Below are positions 1 to 8,938 of a DNA stretch of 64,000 nt, piece by piece. The stretch spans positions 4,525,483-4,589,482 of the forward strand of contig SMSO01000032.1 of NCBI GenBank assembly GCA_004764695.1, given 5' to 3'. A program made the translations under genes and the position numbers. Under the pieces are notes generated by a model. That model ran no database searches, had not been told where the DNA came from, and was given only the letters and a program-made list of their open reading frames with translations. The DNA is from Schizochytrium sp. TIO01. Its lineage: Eukaryota; Sar; Bigyra; Thraustochytrida; Thraustochytriidae. The number at the start of each line of letters is the position of its first letter. Position 1 is the stretch's first letter.

Positions 1-1913
1 GAAAGATCCAACGACCTGGTTTATACTAGATTGCCTGGGTGAACAACATAATTGTGGAGTTGTGCAGCATCCATAGAAGATCCCACATGGTTTGACACGA
101 TAGATACCTGCTACCATGATAGGCATGATGATGATCATCAGATCCAAATCCAACTCGTTCAGCTTATCTGTATATTTCCTTATTCCCTAACACTTTAACC
201 TGAATTTAATTGCCGCTCCCCAACGATCCATTTTTTGGTAGGAATGATGCACCTTGGAAGATGCTCCAAGCTATCTTAATTCCCGTACGTATGCCATCAA
301 TCGATCATTTATGATGACAGCCAAGGTATATAAATAACGACAAAGGTACATAAGGACTGGAAAGATAATCTTGATAATTAACCAAGAAATCAACCAATCA
401 ATAGCATAGTTGCAGACTGTTGGCAATGAACGGCCGTATATATATTTCTTATTGTAATGTTCATAGTATTATGGTGCTTTAGAGTGCGATTTAGCTGAGA
501 GTCTGCCATTGTATCTATTTATCTATAGATATCTTTAGATAGATAGACATACAAAAGGAGAAAGGTGCCTTTAGGAATCTAGAATCGTGTTGAGGTGCTA
601 CTTCATATAATGATGGTATTCAGAGAATGGGAATAGAGCGAGCTGTGCGTAAGTAGGTAGTCATCAGTAATATGCCACAATCTTACAGTGTTAATGCAGA
701 TTGCGCGCTGTCCTTATTTTCGAAAGGGTATCCTTAGTAGGTTCTCAAGTAGGTTCAAGTAGCTACCTAACTGGTACTAATATATATATATATATATTAA
801 TAATCAACGATGAAAAGATCGGACCGTGGGACTTCATTGGAAGAGGTTATTATTCTGCTTTAAAACACTTTAACAAAAAAAAGGAAAACTTACTATAACT
901 TCATTTACCCATATTGTTCTTCATCATGCAAAATCTGCGATAATTGACCTGTCAACTTGATCATTTACATCATTATTTCCATTATAGCGCCTTTTTAAAC
1001 ACTCACGTAGGTAGGATAGTAGTGCGCCTTTTTATTTATTTTCTAGCTTATTTTAAAAAGTTATTCTGATTATTACCTTCAAGAATATGATAGTTAGTAG
1101 GATTACAGAAATGTATAGGCAGGTATACATACCTGTATAATATATGATTAATAAAACAAACTTGCAATAGAAGATTTAAAAAGAAAACTTAAGAGCCATT
1201 GGCAAAACGTGGTTTGGCCCGTCTGCGTGGTGACCTCGTTATAAAGTGGGACTATAAGGCAGTGTGTCTCAGTCCCTAGTAAATAAATCTCACTCGTTGT
1301 AAGCTTTCAGAAATTCCCTAGGCCTACCTAATACCTAGCTATGGACTAAGCTATCAATGCCTAGCTATGTACTTCGGCTAACTTCTTGAGGCGCACAACT
1401 TTTAAGGCGCAGATAAAGTTGAAAAAAACAAAAATAATAAATTAATGAAAAACAAAGTACTACTAATGATTATAGTAGTAATCTGTCTCCCGTATGATGG
1501 TTTCTAAAAAAAAGTCCACAAGAAAAGGACTATTACTACCTACTTTATTAGTTGGTAGATGACCGAATCCTACTTTATAGTCTATAGAGAGACTAGTTCC
1601 CTACGGTAGTGCCATCTAATCTATTGGCATATCAAAGAACCCATTAAAGATCCTGGGCCGAGTACCTGAGGGGATAATTAACAATATTTGCAAGCAAACT
1701 CGTAACACTCGCTGTGCCAGTCTGCGTTGAGACGAAGGGGCTGTTGCTTTGAAGCAGCGTAGCCATCTCGCTTTACGATTATAAACAGATATCTCTGTGT
1801 GAAGTCTTCTACGAAACACCAAGGAAGGGTTTACGAAACCAAGGGTTGAAGAGGTTTGAGCTTCAGGCTCACTCCAGCGCGAAGCCCGGGACGGATTGCA
1901 AACGCAAGCAACT
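1..1913. other. Gene-free AT-rich region upstream of the alcohol dehydrogenase
   Basis: I see no convincing gene here. Only short frames exist, and the longest ones on the minus strand near 1616-2083 are the mirror of the dehydrogenase gene. A short (TA)n run lies at 780-797. Hexamers TAGGTA/TACCTA occur at about 654, 764, 1008, 1325, 1332 and 1537, and a small palindrome (CAGGTA-TACA-TACCTG) lies near 1120-1136. The last few hundred bases presumably hold the promoter and 5' UTR of the dehydrogenase. Confidence 0.6.
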
Positions 1914-3095
1914 ATGACGATCAAGGCAGCATCATCTTTCCTTTTCCAGAGCACCAAAAGCATTTGGTGTGAGCTAGGTTCTTCTCGGCATGTAGGGCGT
2001 GTTCTTAGTGAGGATCTCATGCTCAAGCCCAAAAGCGCAAAGACTGTAGTGGTAGTCTCAGACAAAGGTATCACCAGCCGCAATCTTGAACTACCGAGCT
2101 TTGAGAACCTCGCGGAGCATGGCTACGAAGTTGTGCTCTTCGATGATGTTGTGGCGGACCCTCCCGAAAGTGTCGTTCTTGATGCTGTTGACCTCGCCAA
2201 GAGTGTTGATGCTGCATGCGTAATCGGTTTTGGTGGTGGATCTTCTCTGGATACCGCCAAGTTAGTATCTTTCTTGGCCCATCCCAGTGCTAAGCAGAAG
2301 ATTGGGGATATCTATGGAGTTGGCAATTGCTTCGGGCCTCGTCTACCTTTAGTGCAGATCCCCACCACTGCTGGTACTGGATCAGAGGTCACTCCGATCT
2401 CCATTATCACGACTGGTGAAAACGAGAAGAAGGGTGTTGTATCCCCGGTGCTCTTGCCAGATGTTGCTGTCCTTGACGGCGAGCTCACAGCCTCTTTGCC
2501 TGCCCATGTAACTTCTGCAACTGGTGTGGACGCCATGGTGCATGCAATTGAGGCATACACCAGTCGCATTAAGAAAAACCCACTGTCAGACCTGCTGGCC
2601 CGTGAGGCACTTCGGCTGCTTGGCAAAAACATCAAAACTGTTGTTTGTTCAGAGCCAGATAACATGGAGGCACGCTCAGAGATGCTCTTGGGTTCAATGT
2701 ATGCCGGCATGGCATTTGCAAATGCCCCGGTTGGTGCCGTACATGCTCTTGCATACCCTATTGGGTCTCACTTTCATGTGCCCCATGGACTTTCTAATGC
2801 CTTGATGCTGCCACATGTTCTTCGCTTCAACATGGAATCAGCACGTGACCTCTACGCTGACCTTGCCCCGATTGTGTTTCCTGGTAGGCCGGCGAAGGCT
2901 GAAGCCTTTGTTGAAGGCATTGAAGAGCTTATTGATACCCTCAAGATGGACAATCACCTCACGCAAGTCGGTATTCAAGAGAAGGACCTTGATATGCTTG
3001 CAAAGCTTGCGATGAAGCAAACTCGTCTCTTGCCGAACAACCCTCGTGAGGTCACTGAAGCTGACGCATTCGAACTTTACAGACAAGCACTTTAA
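1914..3095 (+). CDS. Iron-containing (group III) alcohol dehydrogenase
   Basis: NAD(P)-dependent oxidoreductase that interconverts alcohols and aldehydes using a bound divalent metal, usually iron. The 393 residues match the usual family length. Seen in the sequence: a GGGSSLDTAK nucleotide-binding motif at about residues 108-117, the family motif PTTAGTGSEVTP near 147-158, and the four metal ligands D206 and H210 (GVDAMVHAIEAY), H277 (GAVHALAYP) and H291 (VPHGLSNA), the last two 14 residues apart as in the family. The open frame continues upstream to a TTG at 1896, but the first ATG is at 1914, with A at -3, so I start there. The first about 20 residues are basic and hydroxylated and could be a weak mitochondrial presequence. 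The exact substrate cannot be told. Close resemblance to bacterial enzymes makes old transfer possible, but this is not shown. It converges on RECQL, 748 bp away. Confidence 0.92.
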   Translation: MTIKAASSFLFQSTKSIWCELGSSRHVGRVLSEDLMLKPKSAKTVVVVSDKGITSRNLELPSFENLAEHGYEVVLFDDVVADPPESVVLDAVDLAKSVDAACVIGFGGGSSLDTAKLVSFLAHPSAKQKIGDIYGVGNCFGPRLPLVQIPTTAGTGSEVTPISIITTGENEKKGVVSPVLLPDVAVLDGELTASLPAHVTSATGVDAMVHAIEAYTSRIKKNPLSDLLAREALRLLGKNIKTVVCSEPDNMEARSEMLLGSMYAGMAFANAPVGAVHALAYPIGSHFHVPHGLSNALMLPHVLRFNMESARDLYADLAPIVFPGRPAKAEAFVEGIEELIDTLKMDNHLTQVGIQEKDLDMLAKLAMKQTRLLPNNPREVTEADAFELYRQAL

Positions 3096-3843
3096 ATAGG
3101 GTATGTACGCAGGTATATAACCGTAGATAACTAATCACAAGATCTGATTATTTCAAAATTTGGATTCCTCAGTACCTACTTGCAAACAACCTACTTGGGT
3201 GTTGCACTGAAGGTGGGGAAAAAAAAAAGAAGGATTCGTGACTGTTTTCATCATTGGTACTATGATGAAATTTCCTCCGTGTTTCATGTGTATGCTCCGT
3301 TGTTACCATAGACGTTTTCACAAGGTGTTTTCTCTTTTCAAAGTTAATTCACTTGGTGTTCCTGATAGTGTTTTGGAAGGGGTGTTCAACGTTCCCTTTT
3401 CTATTCACTTCAATACAGGAAACCTCATACAGTTGTGTTATTAATTCAACAATTCTCGACTTGGCATTTGGTGAACCAAGTGATGCAAGTGGTTTTCCCC
3501 TCTACTTTATTAAGTAATAGAAATTAAGCAAGAATTGAAAGAAGAAAAGCAGTACTCTACCTTGTGCATGTTTTATTGAAAAGAGAGCAAACGAGAAGGA
3601 TAATCAATGGACATCGAGCAACTCTATACATAACCGCTGAAATTATGTAAAATCAGAAAGAGAGACAGTCTTGATCGGTATTCATATCTAGTTTCTTACA
3701 GAATATTCACATAAGGAAAGACAGGTCTTAGTTAAGCTTCCCCACAAAATCTTGAAGACTAATATGAATTGGTCATTCTGAATGGCAAACAGTTTAGACC
3801 AAAAAAAAGTTTAAAAAGTTAAAAAACTTCCTTTAGATGAATT
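3096..3843. other. Convergent intergenic spacer
   Basis: AT-rich spacer between the 3' ends of the dehydrogenase and RECQL. It holds one TACCTA at 3173-3178, an A-run near 3221-3230 and no gene I can support. A 68-codon frame at 3238-3444 has no recognisable domain and looks like chance. Confidence 0.55.
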
Positions 3844-6800
3844 TTAGAAATCAAAGTCTGAATCATCGTCATCACTGACATTTCGTATTTTGATTGTTTT
3901 CGGTGATACTTCTCGGGAGCGCACAAATTTCTCTGAACCCATGGTTTCCATCGTTTTTGATTTGCATGGGTCAGCATTCGGAAGGGAGTTTTGACTTGGA
4001 TACTGTGCATTGCATCTCTCTTTGTTGAAGGTATTCTGGTCTAGTTCACTCTGATGGTCCGTTTCCAAAAGGATGTTATGGTGCCGATTCTTTCCATTAT
4101 CAACATCCTCATCTTCGTCATCCTCGTCGTTGAGGAGAGCAAAGCTTGGTATCTCGGAATGATTTGAAGAATGTTTGTCACAATTTGTTTCGTGTTGAGA
4201 GTTGCCTTTTGGTGGGGGGGTATCATTTGGCACTGTCTGCTTTGATGATGCATCTTTTTCGTCATCTCCATCTATACCTATCAAATTAAACTGAGGAGAA
4301 CTTATAGATTGGTTCTGTTTAGAAGCAGATGTTGACGAGGCTCCTTCCAACGACATCCTATTTGACTTCGTATCAGGGTAATCGGCACCCGCATCAAACG
4401 CTGCCAAGATAGTTTCTTTTGCAGACACATTTTCAGAGGAAGTAGAATGCTTACTGGCGATGGGCGAGTAAAACTTATCGTCATCATCCGCAAATTCTGG
4501 ATCATTATCTTCTTCTTCGCTACTGGAGTCAAGGCTCAAAATCACAGGGCCTGGCGGAAAGCTTGGACGAGGTTTTTTCTGACATCTTGTTTTCGCTCCA
4601 GAACTGTAGCTTTGCTGCCCACTTTCGTCTCGAGGAGTACTTCCAGTAGCAGCAAAAGATGATTGAGAAGCTTGTAAAGCGTTGCTTCCGCCATCACTTT
4701 CGACCGAAGAGGAGAGAAAGGAATCGGCTGACTCAGAATTTGCACGAGGTCTTTTTTGGGAGGATGAATTTTTGGTACGGCGACTTATCGTCTTTGTTTT
4801 GGATTGCTTCGTAGAGCCTGGGGTCTCAGGAGCGAGACATTCTTGGTCTGAAATATAACGCTTCTCTGCATTGTCAAGTGGTATGTGATATTTCACTTGA
4901 CCTGAATTCGATGCTAAAGAGGATGCATAGACGCCAGGTTCAAGATATGCATTTGTTTTGTACCCCGAAGAGCGCCATTTGATTTTGAATATGTGAGACA
5001 TCAAAAGTTGCATACAGAGTTGTTCTGCTTGTGTGACTGACCAAGCTTTGTTGGAGGATGTGCGCGGTTTGAATTCCTTTCGCCATGTTTGTAAAAGTTT
5101 TGTCATTGTAATGTTAACCGATTTGCTACCTCCTCGCAAAAGGCTCTGCAAAGTCTTTAAAAGAGATTTGGCATGCGAGGTAAAGTCCACAACTTCGAAA
5201 TTAACCTTTTGTGCTGAGGAACTGCGAGCGCAAACATCACACTTACCCTTGCAAAGTTTATTTTTGTCAAACGGTTCACCGAATACTTCTGCCATGAATT
5301 TGCGGCGGCAGTAAACTTCATTCTCACAGTAGCGAACTATTTCTATGAGCTTTTCTCCTCCGTTTCTTGCATCTGAAACGAGAGCACTCACACGTAGGAC
5401 ATCCGGGCGACGGTAAAATAAAATACAATGGGCATCTTTCCCATCACGACCGGCACGGCCAGATTCTTGGCAATATGCCTCCATATTCTTAGGCATAGAC
5501 AGGTGTACAACAAATCTTACATCTGGCTTATCTATACCCATTCCAAAAGCAGAAGTTGCACAGATGAGTTGAATCTGCCCTGTGCCTGGGTGCCCTGCCG
5601 CATATGTGCTCCATTCGTAGTGAATACGCTGTTTGGTAGCAGAATCCAATTCTGCATGATAAGGCGCAGCCTTGAGGCCTAACTCCATGAGAGCCTTGGC
5701 TGTGTCTTCTGTGTCTTTGCGAGAAAAACAATACACGATTCCACACTGTTTGGGAAATCGGGATTTGATCATGTCTGCCAAAGCTGTTGTGTGCTCTGTG
5801 GCTGCAGATGATTTTTCCAAAACCTCGTAAATAAGGTTTGAGCGATTAAATGTTGTTCTGAACCGGATCCAACTATGGCGAGCTGATGCTGTCGTACCAA
5901 GGAGTGTTTCGCACACAGATTTTTCAACACTTGCTGTGGCAGTGGCTGTGACTGCTAGTATAGGGGTTTGGGGGAAGCGCTGTTTCAAAATGTGTAGCTT
6001 TTGATAGTCTGGTCTGAAGTCGTGACCCATAGTGGAACAGCAGTGAGCTTCGTCAATGACAAATCGTCCCAGCGAGTCCCGACCATAAAGTTGCTCCAAA
6101 ACACTCATGAACTGTTTGCTCTTGGTGATTTTCTCAGGAGTAACGTAGACAAGTCGTAATTGCAAATTGCGAATAGCATGCAAAGTTTCACGAGCGTCTT
6201 CTCGAGAAGTCTCTCCACATAGCATGGCTGCAGCGACGTTACGTTTTTGCAAAGACATAACTTGATCTCGACTGAGACTGAGAAGAGGAGACACGACAAC
6301 AGTGAGCTTGCGAGCTTCAAACACTGCAGGAACTTGATAGATTAGGCTTTTGCCGGCACCTGTTGGCATAACAACAAAAGTATCAACACCGCTTAGTGTA
6401 GCATTAATTGCACAAAGCTGAAGCGAACGAAAGTTGTTGTGGCCAAATTGATTTTGTAATATGTTGCGAACTTCTGTAGAATGATCGAAGTCTTCGGAAT
6501 CCCATTTTCGAGAGATTTGCGCGCCATGGGTTTGTAGTTGTATGTCTCGAAGCTCGTCCTCACATGCGTTACGCCGAGTTTCAAGGTTTTTAATTCGAGT
6601 ATTCAAAAGCTCGCGCTCGCGCTGTAAGTTATTGAGTTCATAGCGCAGCTTTTGTAGTTCCTCCTGTTTCAGAACGCGTTGCGCATTGAGCGTCTGCATA
6701 ACCTCATGATCTCTTGATATGCCCTGGTGTTTGGGGCTACGTTTTGCACCATCGTTACAGCCATTGCTGTTGTTCTTCTTGTGGCCACCGGAACTAGTGC

Positions 6801-6999
6801 TACTTTTCCTCACAGATCGGTTCCTTGTAGCTGAGAGCGCTTTAGAAGGAGACGATTTGACTTGCTTGTTGCTAGATGCTTTGCTCAGCCTCTTGGGGAA
6901 ATGCTTGCTGCCTTCAACCACTGAGTCTACCAAGGCAGGCCCACATGACTCCCCACTTAGGTCAATCGTCCACGCATCCTTCTGGCCACCAGTAGCCAT
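3844..6999 (-). CDS. RECQL: RECQ1-type RecQ DNA helicase
   Basis: ATP-dependent 3'-5' DNA helicase of the nucleus, acting in replication-fork and recombination intermediate processing. The 1051 residues show, in order: a basic Ser/Lys-rich tail (1-95), a coiled coil (about 100-150, as in animal RECQ1), helicase motif I MPTGAGKS with K217, the Walker B box DEAH at 316-319 followed by CCSTMGHDFRPDY, motif V AFGMGIDKPDVRFV, motif VI QESGRAGRDGK (about 510-520), and the RecQ zinc subdomain (about 555-595, C-RRKFMAEVFGE and C-KGKCDVC). A winged-helix RQC region follows, with an aromatic GYKTNAYLEPG hairpin matching the RECQ1 strand-separation pin. No HRDC domain is visible, which favours RECQ1 over BLM. 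The last about 350 residues are Ser/Asp-rich and look disordered, making the protein much longer than the roughly 650-residue animal RECQ1, and end in SDDDDSDFDF. The start ATG at 6999 has a purine at -3. Confidence 0.94.
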   Translation of the reverse strand: MATGGQKDAWTIDLSGESCGPALVDSVVEGSKHFPKRLSKASSNKQVKSSPSKALSATRNRSVRKSSTSSGGHKKNNSNGCNDGAKRSPKHQGISRDHEVMQTLNAQRVLKQEELQKLRYELNNLQRERELLNTRIKNLETRRNACEDELRDIQLQTHGAQISRKWDSEDFDHSTEVRNILQNQFGHNNFRSLQLCAINATLSGVDTFVVMPTGAGKSLIYQVPAVFEARKLTVVVSPLLSLSRDQVMSLQKRNVAAAMLCGETSREDARETLHAIRNLQLRLVYVTPEKITKSKQFMSVLEQLYGRDSLGRFVIDEAHCCSTMGHDFRPDYQKLHILKQRFPQTPILAVTATATASVEKSVCETLLGTTASARHSWIRFRTTFNRSNLIYEVLEKSSAATEHTTALADMIKSRFPKQCGIVYCFSRKDTEDTAKALMELGLKAAPYHAELDSATKQRIHYEWSTYAAGHPGTGQIQLICATSAFGMGIDKPDVRFVVHLSMPKNMEAYCQESGRAGRDGKDAHCILFYRRPDVLRVSALVSDARNGGEKLIEIVRYCENEVYCRRKFMAEVFGEPFDKNKLCKGKCDVCARSSSAQKVNFEVVDFTSHAKSLLKTLQSLLRGGSKSVNITMTKLLQTWRKEFKPRTSSNKAWSVTQAEQLCMQLLMSHIFKIKWRSSGYKTNAYLEPGVYASSLASNSGQVKYHIPLDNAEKRYISDQECLAPETPGSTKQSKTKTISRRTKNSSSQKRPRANSESADSFLSSSVESDGGSNALQASQSSFAATGSTPRDESGQQSYSSGAKTRCQKKPRPSFPPGPVILSLDSSSEEEDNDPEFADDDDKFYSPIASKHSTSSENVSAKETILAAFDAGADYPDTKSNRMSLEGASSTSASKQNQSISSPQFNLIGIDGDDEKDASSKQTVPNDTPPPKGNSQHETNCDKHSSNHSEIPSFALLNDEDDEDEDVDNGKNRHHNILLETDHQSELDQNTFNKERCNAQYPSQNSLPNADPCKSKTMETMGSEKFVRSREVSPKTIKIRNVSDDDDSDFDF

Positions 7000-7215
7000 T
7001 TCCTCTCATGCAGGTTTGGTTCAACATCGCGAAAGCGAAGATTAATACTAGAGACAGCGTTTTCTATGTAATGATTTTAAGAAGAATCCTATCTGCTGCT
7101 ATATAGAGGTTCTGCTTTTTTTTTCAATGTTAGTGATTTAGGAGTCTGTTCCTAGCTATAACTATTGTTCCCTTATAAGGTAGTTAGATTGTTTCAAGAG
7201 TTTTGGCTACCACTA

Positions 7216-7266
7216 CTACCTACCTACTACCTAGGGAAATAATACAAAGTTAGGCAATGTAGGTAT
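7216..7266. promoter_or_regulatory. TACCTA/TAGGTA hexamer cluster 5' of RECQL
   Basis: Three TACCTA copies lie within about 20 bp, the last continuing into CCTAGG, followed by TAGGTA at 7260. The cluster is about 220-270 bp before the RECQL start. Similar clusters sit upstream of other genes in the window, so a promoter-linked role is inferred, not shown. Confidence 0.3.
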
Positions 7267-8251
7267 CTAAACTTTCCTACCTTAACCTACTATAAGTACT
7301 TAACCACCGAAGCAATAGGTGCTGACTATTAAGTCCAAGTTGTTAACACTCTCCGCTCATTTATATGACGTACGAGAACGGTGCTCAAAATTTCCTTCTC
7401 AATCAAAATAAAATTGACATGTGAGATTTAAGTCTGTAGTTACCGCGCCACATCATAATTCTCATTGATTAAAAACATAAGAAAATTGTAGAGAAGGCCC
7501 AATTCAGGTTGATGGAGGCAACCAGTAAAAAGGAGAGCTTTCCAAAGTAAATTGGTAGCTCCGATTAATGCGAGGCTTGCGCAGACTGGTTCTGGTACTT
7601 TCATTAAACTACTATCTATGATGTTGCACAAAATTGTCAAAGAACTTGGTACAGGGAATTGTAACCACGGTAAATCAACACCGCAGTCCAAATTAAATTT
7701 TGGATACCTTGTTGGTCCTTAGATTTCTATTTAGGATTTATACTTTCGAATTTACAAAATCCACCGGTCGATAACTCTAACAGTGGTCAACAATATAGCT
7801 CACATTAACATGTTTGTATAAAAGGATTCATAGGATGGTAGAATTGAACCTCTTTACATTTGCGAAAGGTCAATATGAAGAGTTATTTTGTATTTTTCTG
7901 CTTTCAAAGATTGATGAAAATAAATTCTTGAAGTAGTTCGTACTGTGTATTAATAGATGCAGCCTTGAACTGGTAAGGTATGGTTTCTATATCTTTGAAG
8001 AATGCAAGAGACTGCGCCTATCTGGGAGGATGAGAAATAGAAGCACCACACTATTTATAGAAGACCTATCTAAAGCAAAGAGCTAGGACCTACTCAAAAA
8101 TTGCCTAAACTAATTCTGGAGAGTCTGCACAAAAATTTTGCTTTAAATTGCGAAATCTGAACCGCGTTAAGCTTTATTTTATCCAGCTAATTCGTGCAAG
8201 TCACACAGATAATATCAAGATTACACATCTTGTCACGATGTACTTGATTAT

Positions 8252-8342
8252 ATCAGGTAGGTGCCTAGGTAGGTGGATAGGTGGAGATCCGGCTGGAAGA
8301 AAAAAGAAAATTGTCTCGAAGATGTACACACTACCTAGGTAC
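8252..8342. promoter_or_regulatory. TAGGTA cluster and TACCTAGGTA palindrome 5' of the 124-residue protein gene
   Basis: The segment has GTAGGTG, CCTAGGTAGG and, at 8332-8341, the perfect 10-bp palindrome TACCTAGGTA. It lies 220-310 bp before the start codon at 8564. The same palindrome occurs at 16427 and 16531 in the gene-free region. Confidence 0.3.
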
Positions 8343-8563
8343 TACTACCAGGACTAGAATATATCAACTTATTAAACTTCTAGCCAACTTTTCTTTAACT
8401 GCTCTAGGCCTTCTTGTAGACAATTGCGCGGGCGGGACGCAGGAGCTCAAATGAAGGGAGCAAACCTATCACAGGGACAGGATCAAGCATAGCAACGTGG
8501 TCCGTAGGTAGACATCACTAAGCAAGGACGCTCGCCGAATCAAGGAGATCTACCAAATAAAAG

Positions 8564-8938
8564 ATGTCTATTGCAAAAGTTGCTGCACAAACGTGCGGTC
8601 TTCTGATCATGGTGATCGTGCCAGTATCTTTCGTTTTTGCACTATTATCTCGGGTCAGGTTCTTCACAAACACTCAGGGTAACTTCGACGCCGAATGGGA
8701 GGACATTGGGCTGCATGCAACTCGCTATAAAATGTATCCAAGCCGGACTCCTACAACTATCCGCAGAATCAGAACTTTGACCCCTCGCCAGCTTTTTGTT
8801 CGTGGCATTCGTGACCCAGCTTTTGATCTTGAACCTTGGGAGCTTGCCGTTCTCATCAGCTTGTCTTGTGTGACCATCTACGGGTGGGTGTATTGCTGTG
8901 TATGTACGCGGAGTAAGTCAAAGCTTAAAGCTCATTAG
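8564..8938 (+). CDS. Small hypothetical membrane protein with two transmembrane segments
   Basis: I do not recognise the family. The 124-residue frame starts at an ATG preceded by AAATAAAAG. It has a hydrophobic segment at about residues 5-27 (could be a signal anchor) and a second at about 91-112, followed by a Cys-containing and Lys-rich tail (CCVCTRSKSKLKAH). The middle part (about 30-88) is polar, Arg/Thr-rich, with little low-complexity sequence, which argues for a real protein. The two-pass hairpin layout would place both ends on the same side of a membrane. It is followed by a very long gene-free stretch, so it might also be the 5' exon of a longer gene, although the in-frame TAG at 8936 gives a natural end. 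Confidence 0.5.
   Translation: MSIAKVAAQTCGLLIMVIVPVSFVFALLSRVRFFTNTQGNFDAEWEDIGLHATRYKMYPSRTPTTIRRIRTLTPRQLFVRGIRDPAFDLEPWELAVLISLSCVTIYGWVYCCVCTRSKSKLKAH

Larger units (their letters stand above)
7000..8563. other. Divergent intergenic region between RECQL and a small membrane protein gene
   Basis: No gene is supported. Frames at 7440-7691(-) and 8148-8357(+) are short and lack family signs. The stretch contains two clusters of the TAGGTA/TACCTA hexamer, one on each side, and is expected to contain the promoters of both flanking genes, which point away from each other. Confidence 0.5.

Noticed and set aside
1616-2083. 155-codon minus-strand frame over the dehydrogenase start
   Set aside because: Mostly antisense to the conserved dehydrogenase coding region, without family signs.
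7836-7860. B-box-like GGTTCAATTC on the minus strand
   Set aside because: The flanking bases do not pair as a T stem, and no acceptor or anticodon stem can be drawn.
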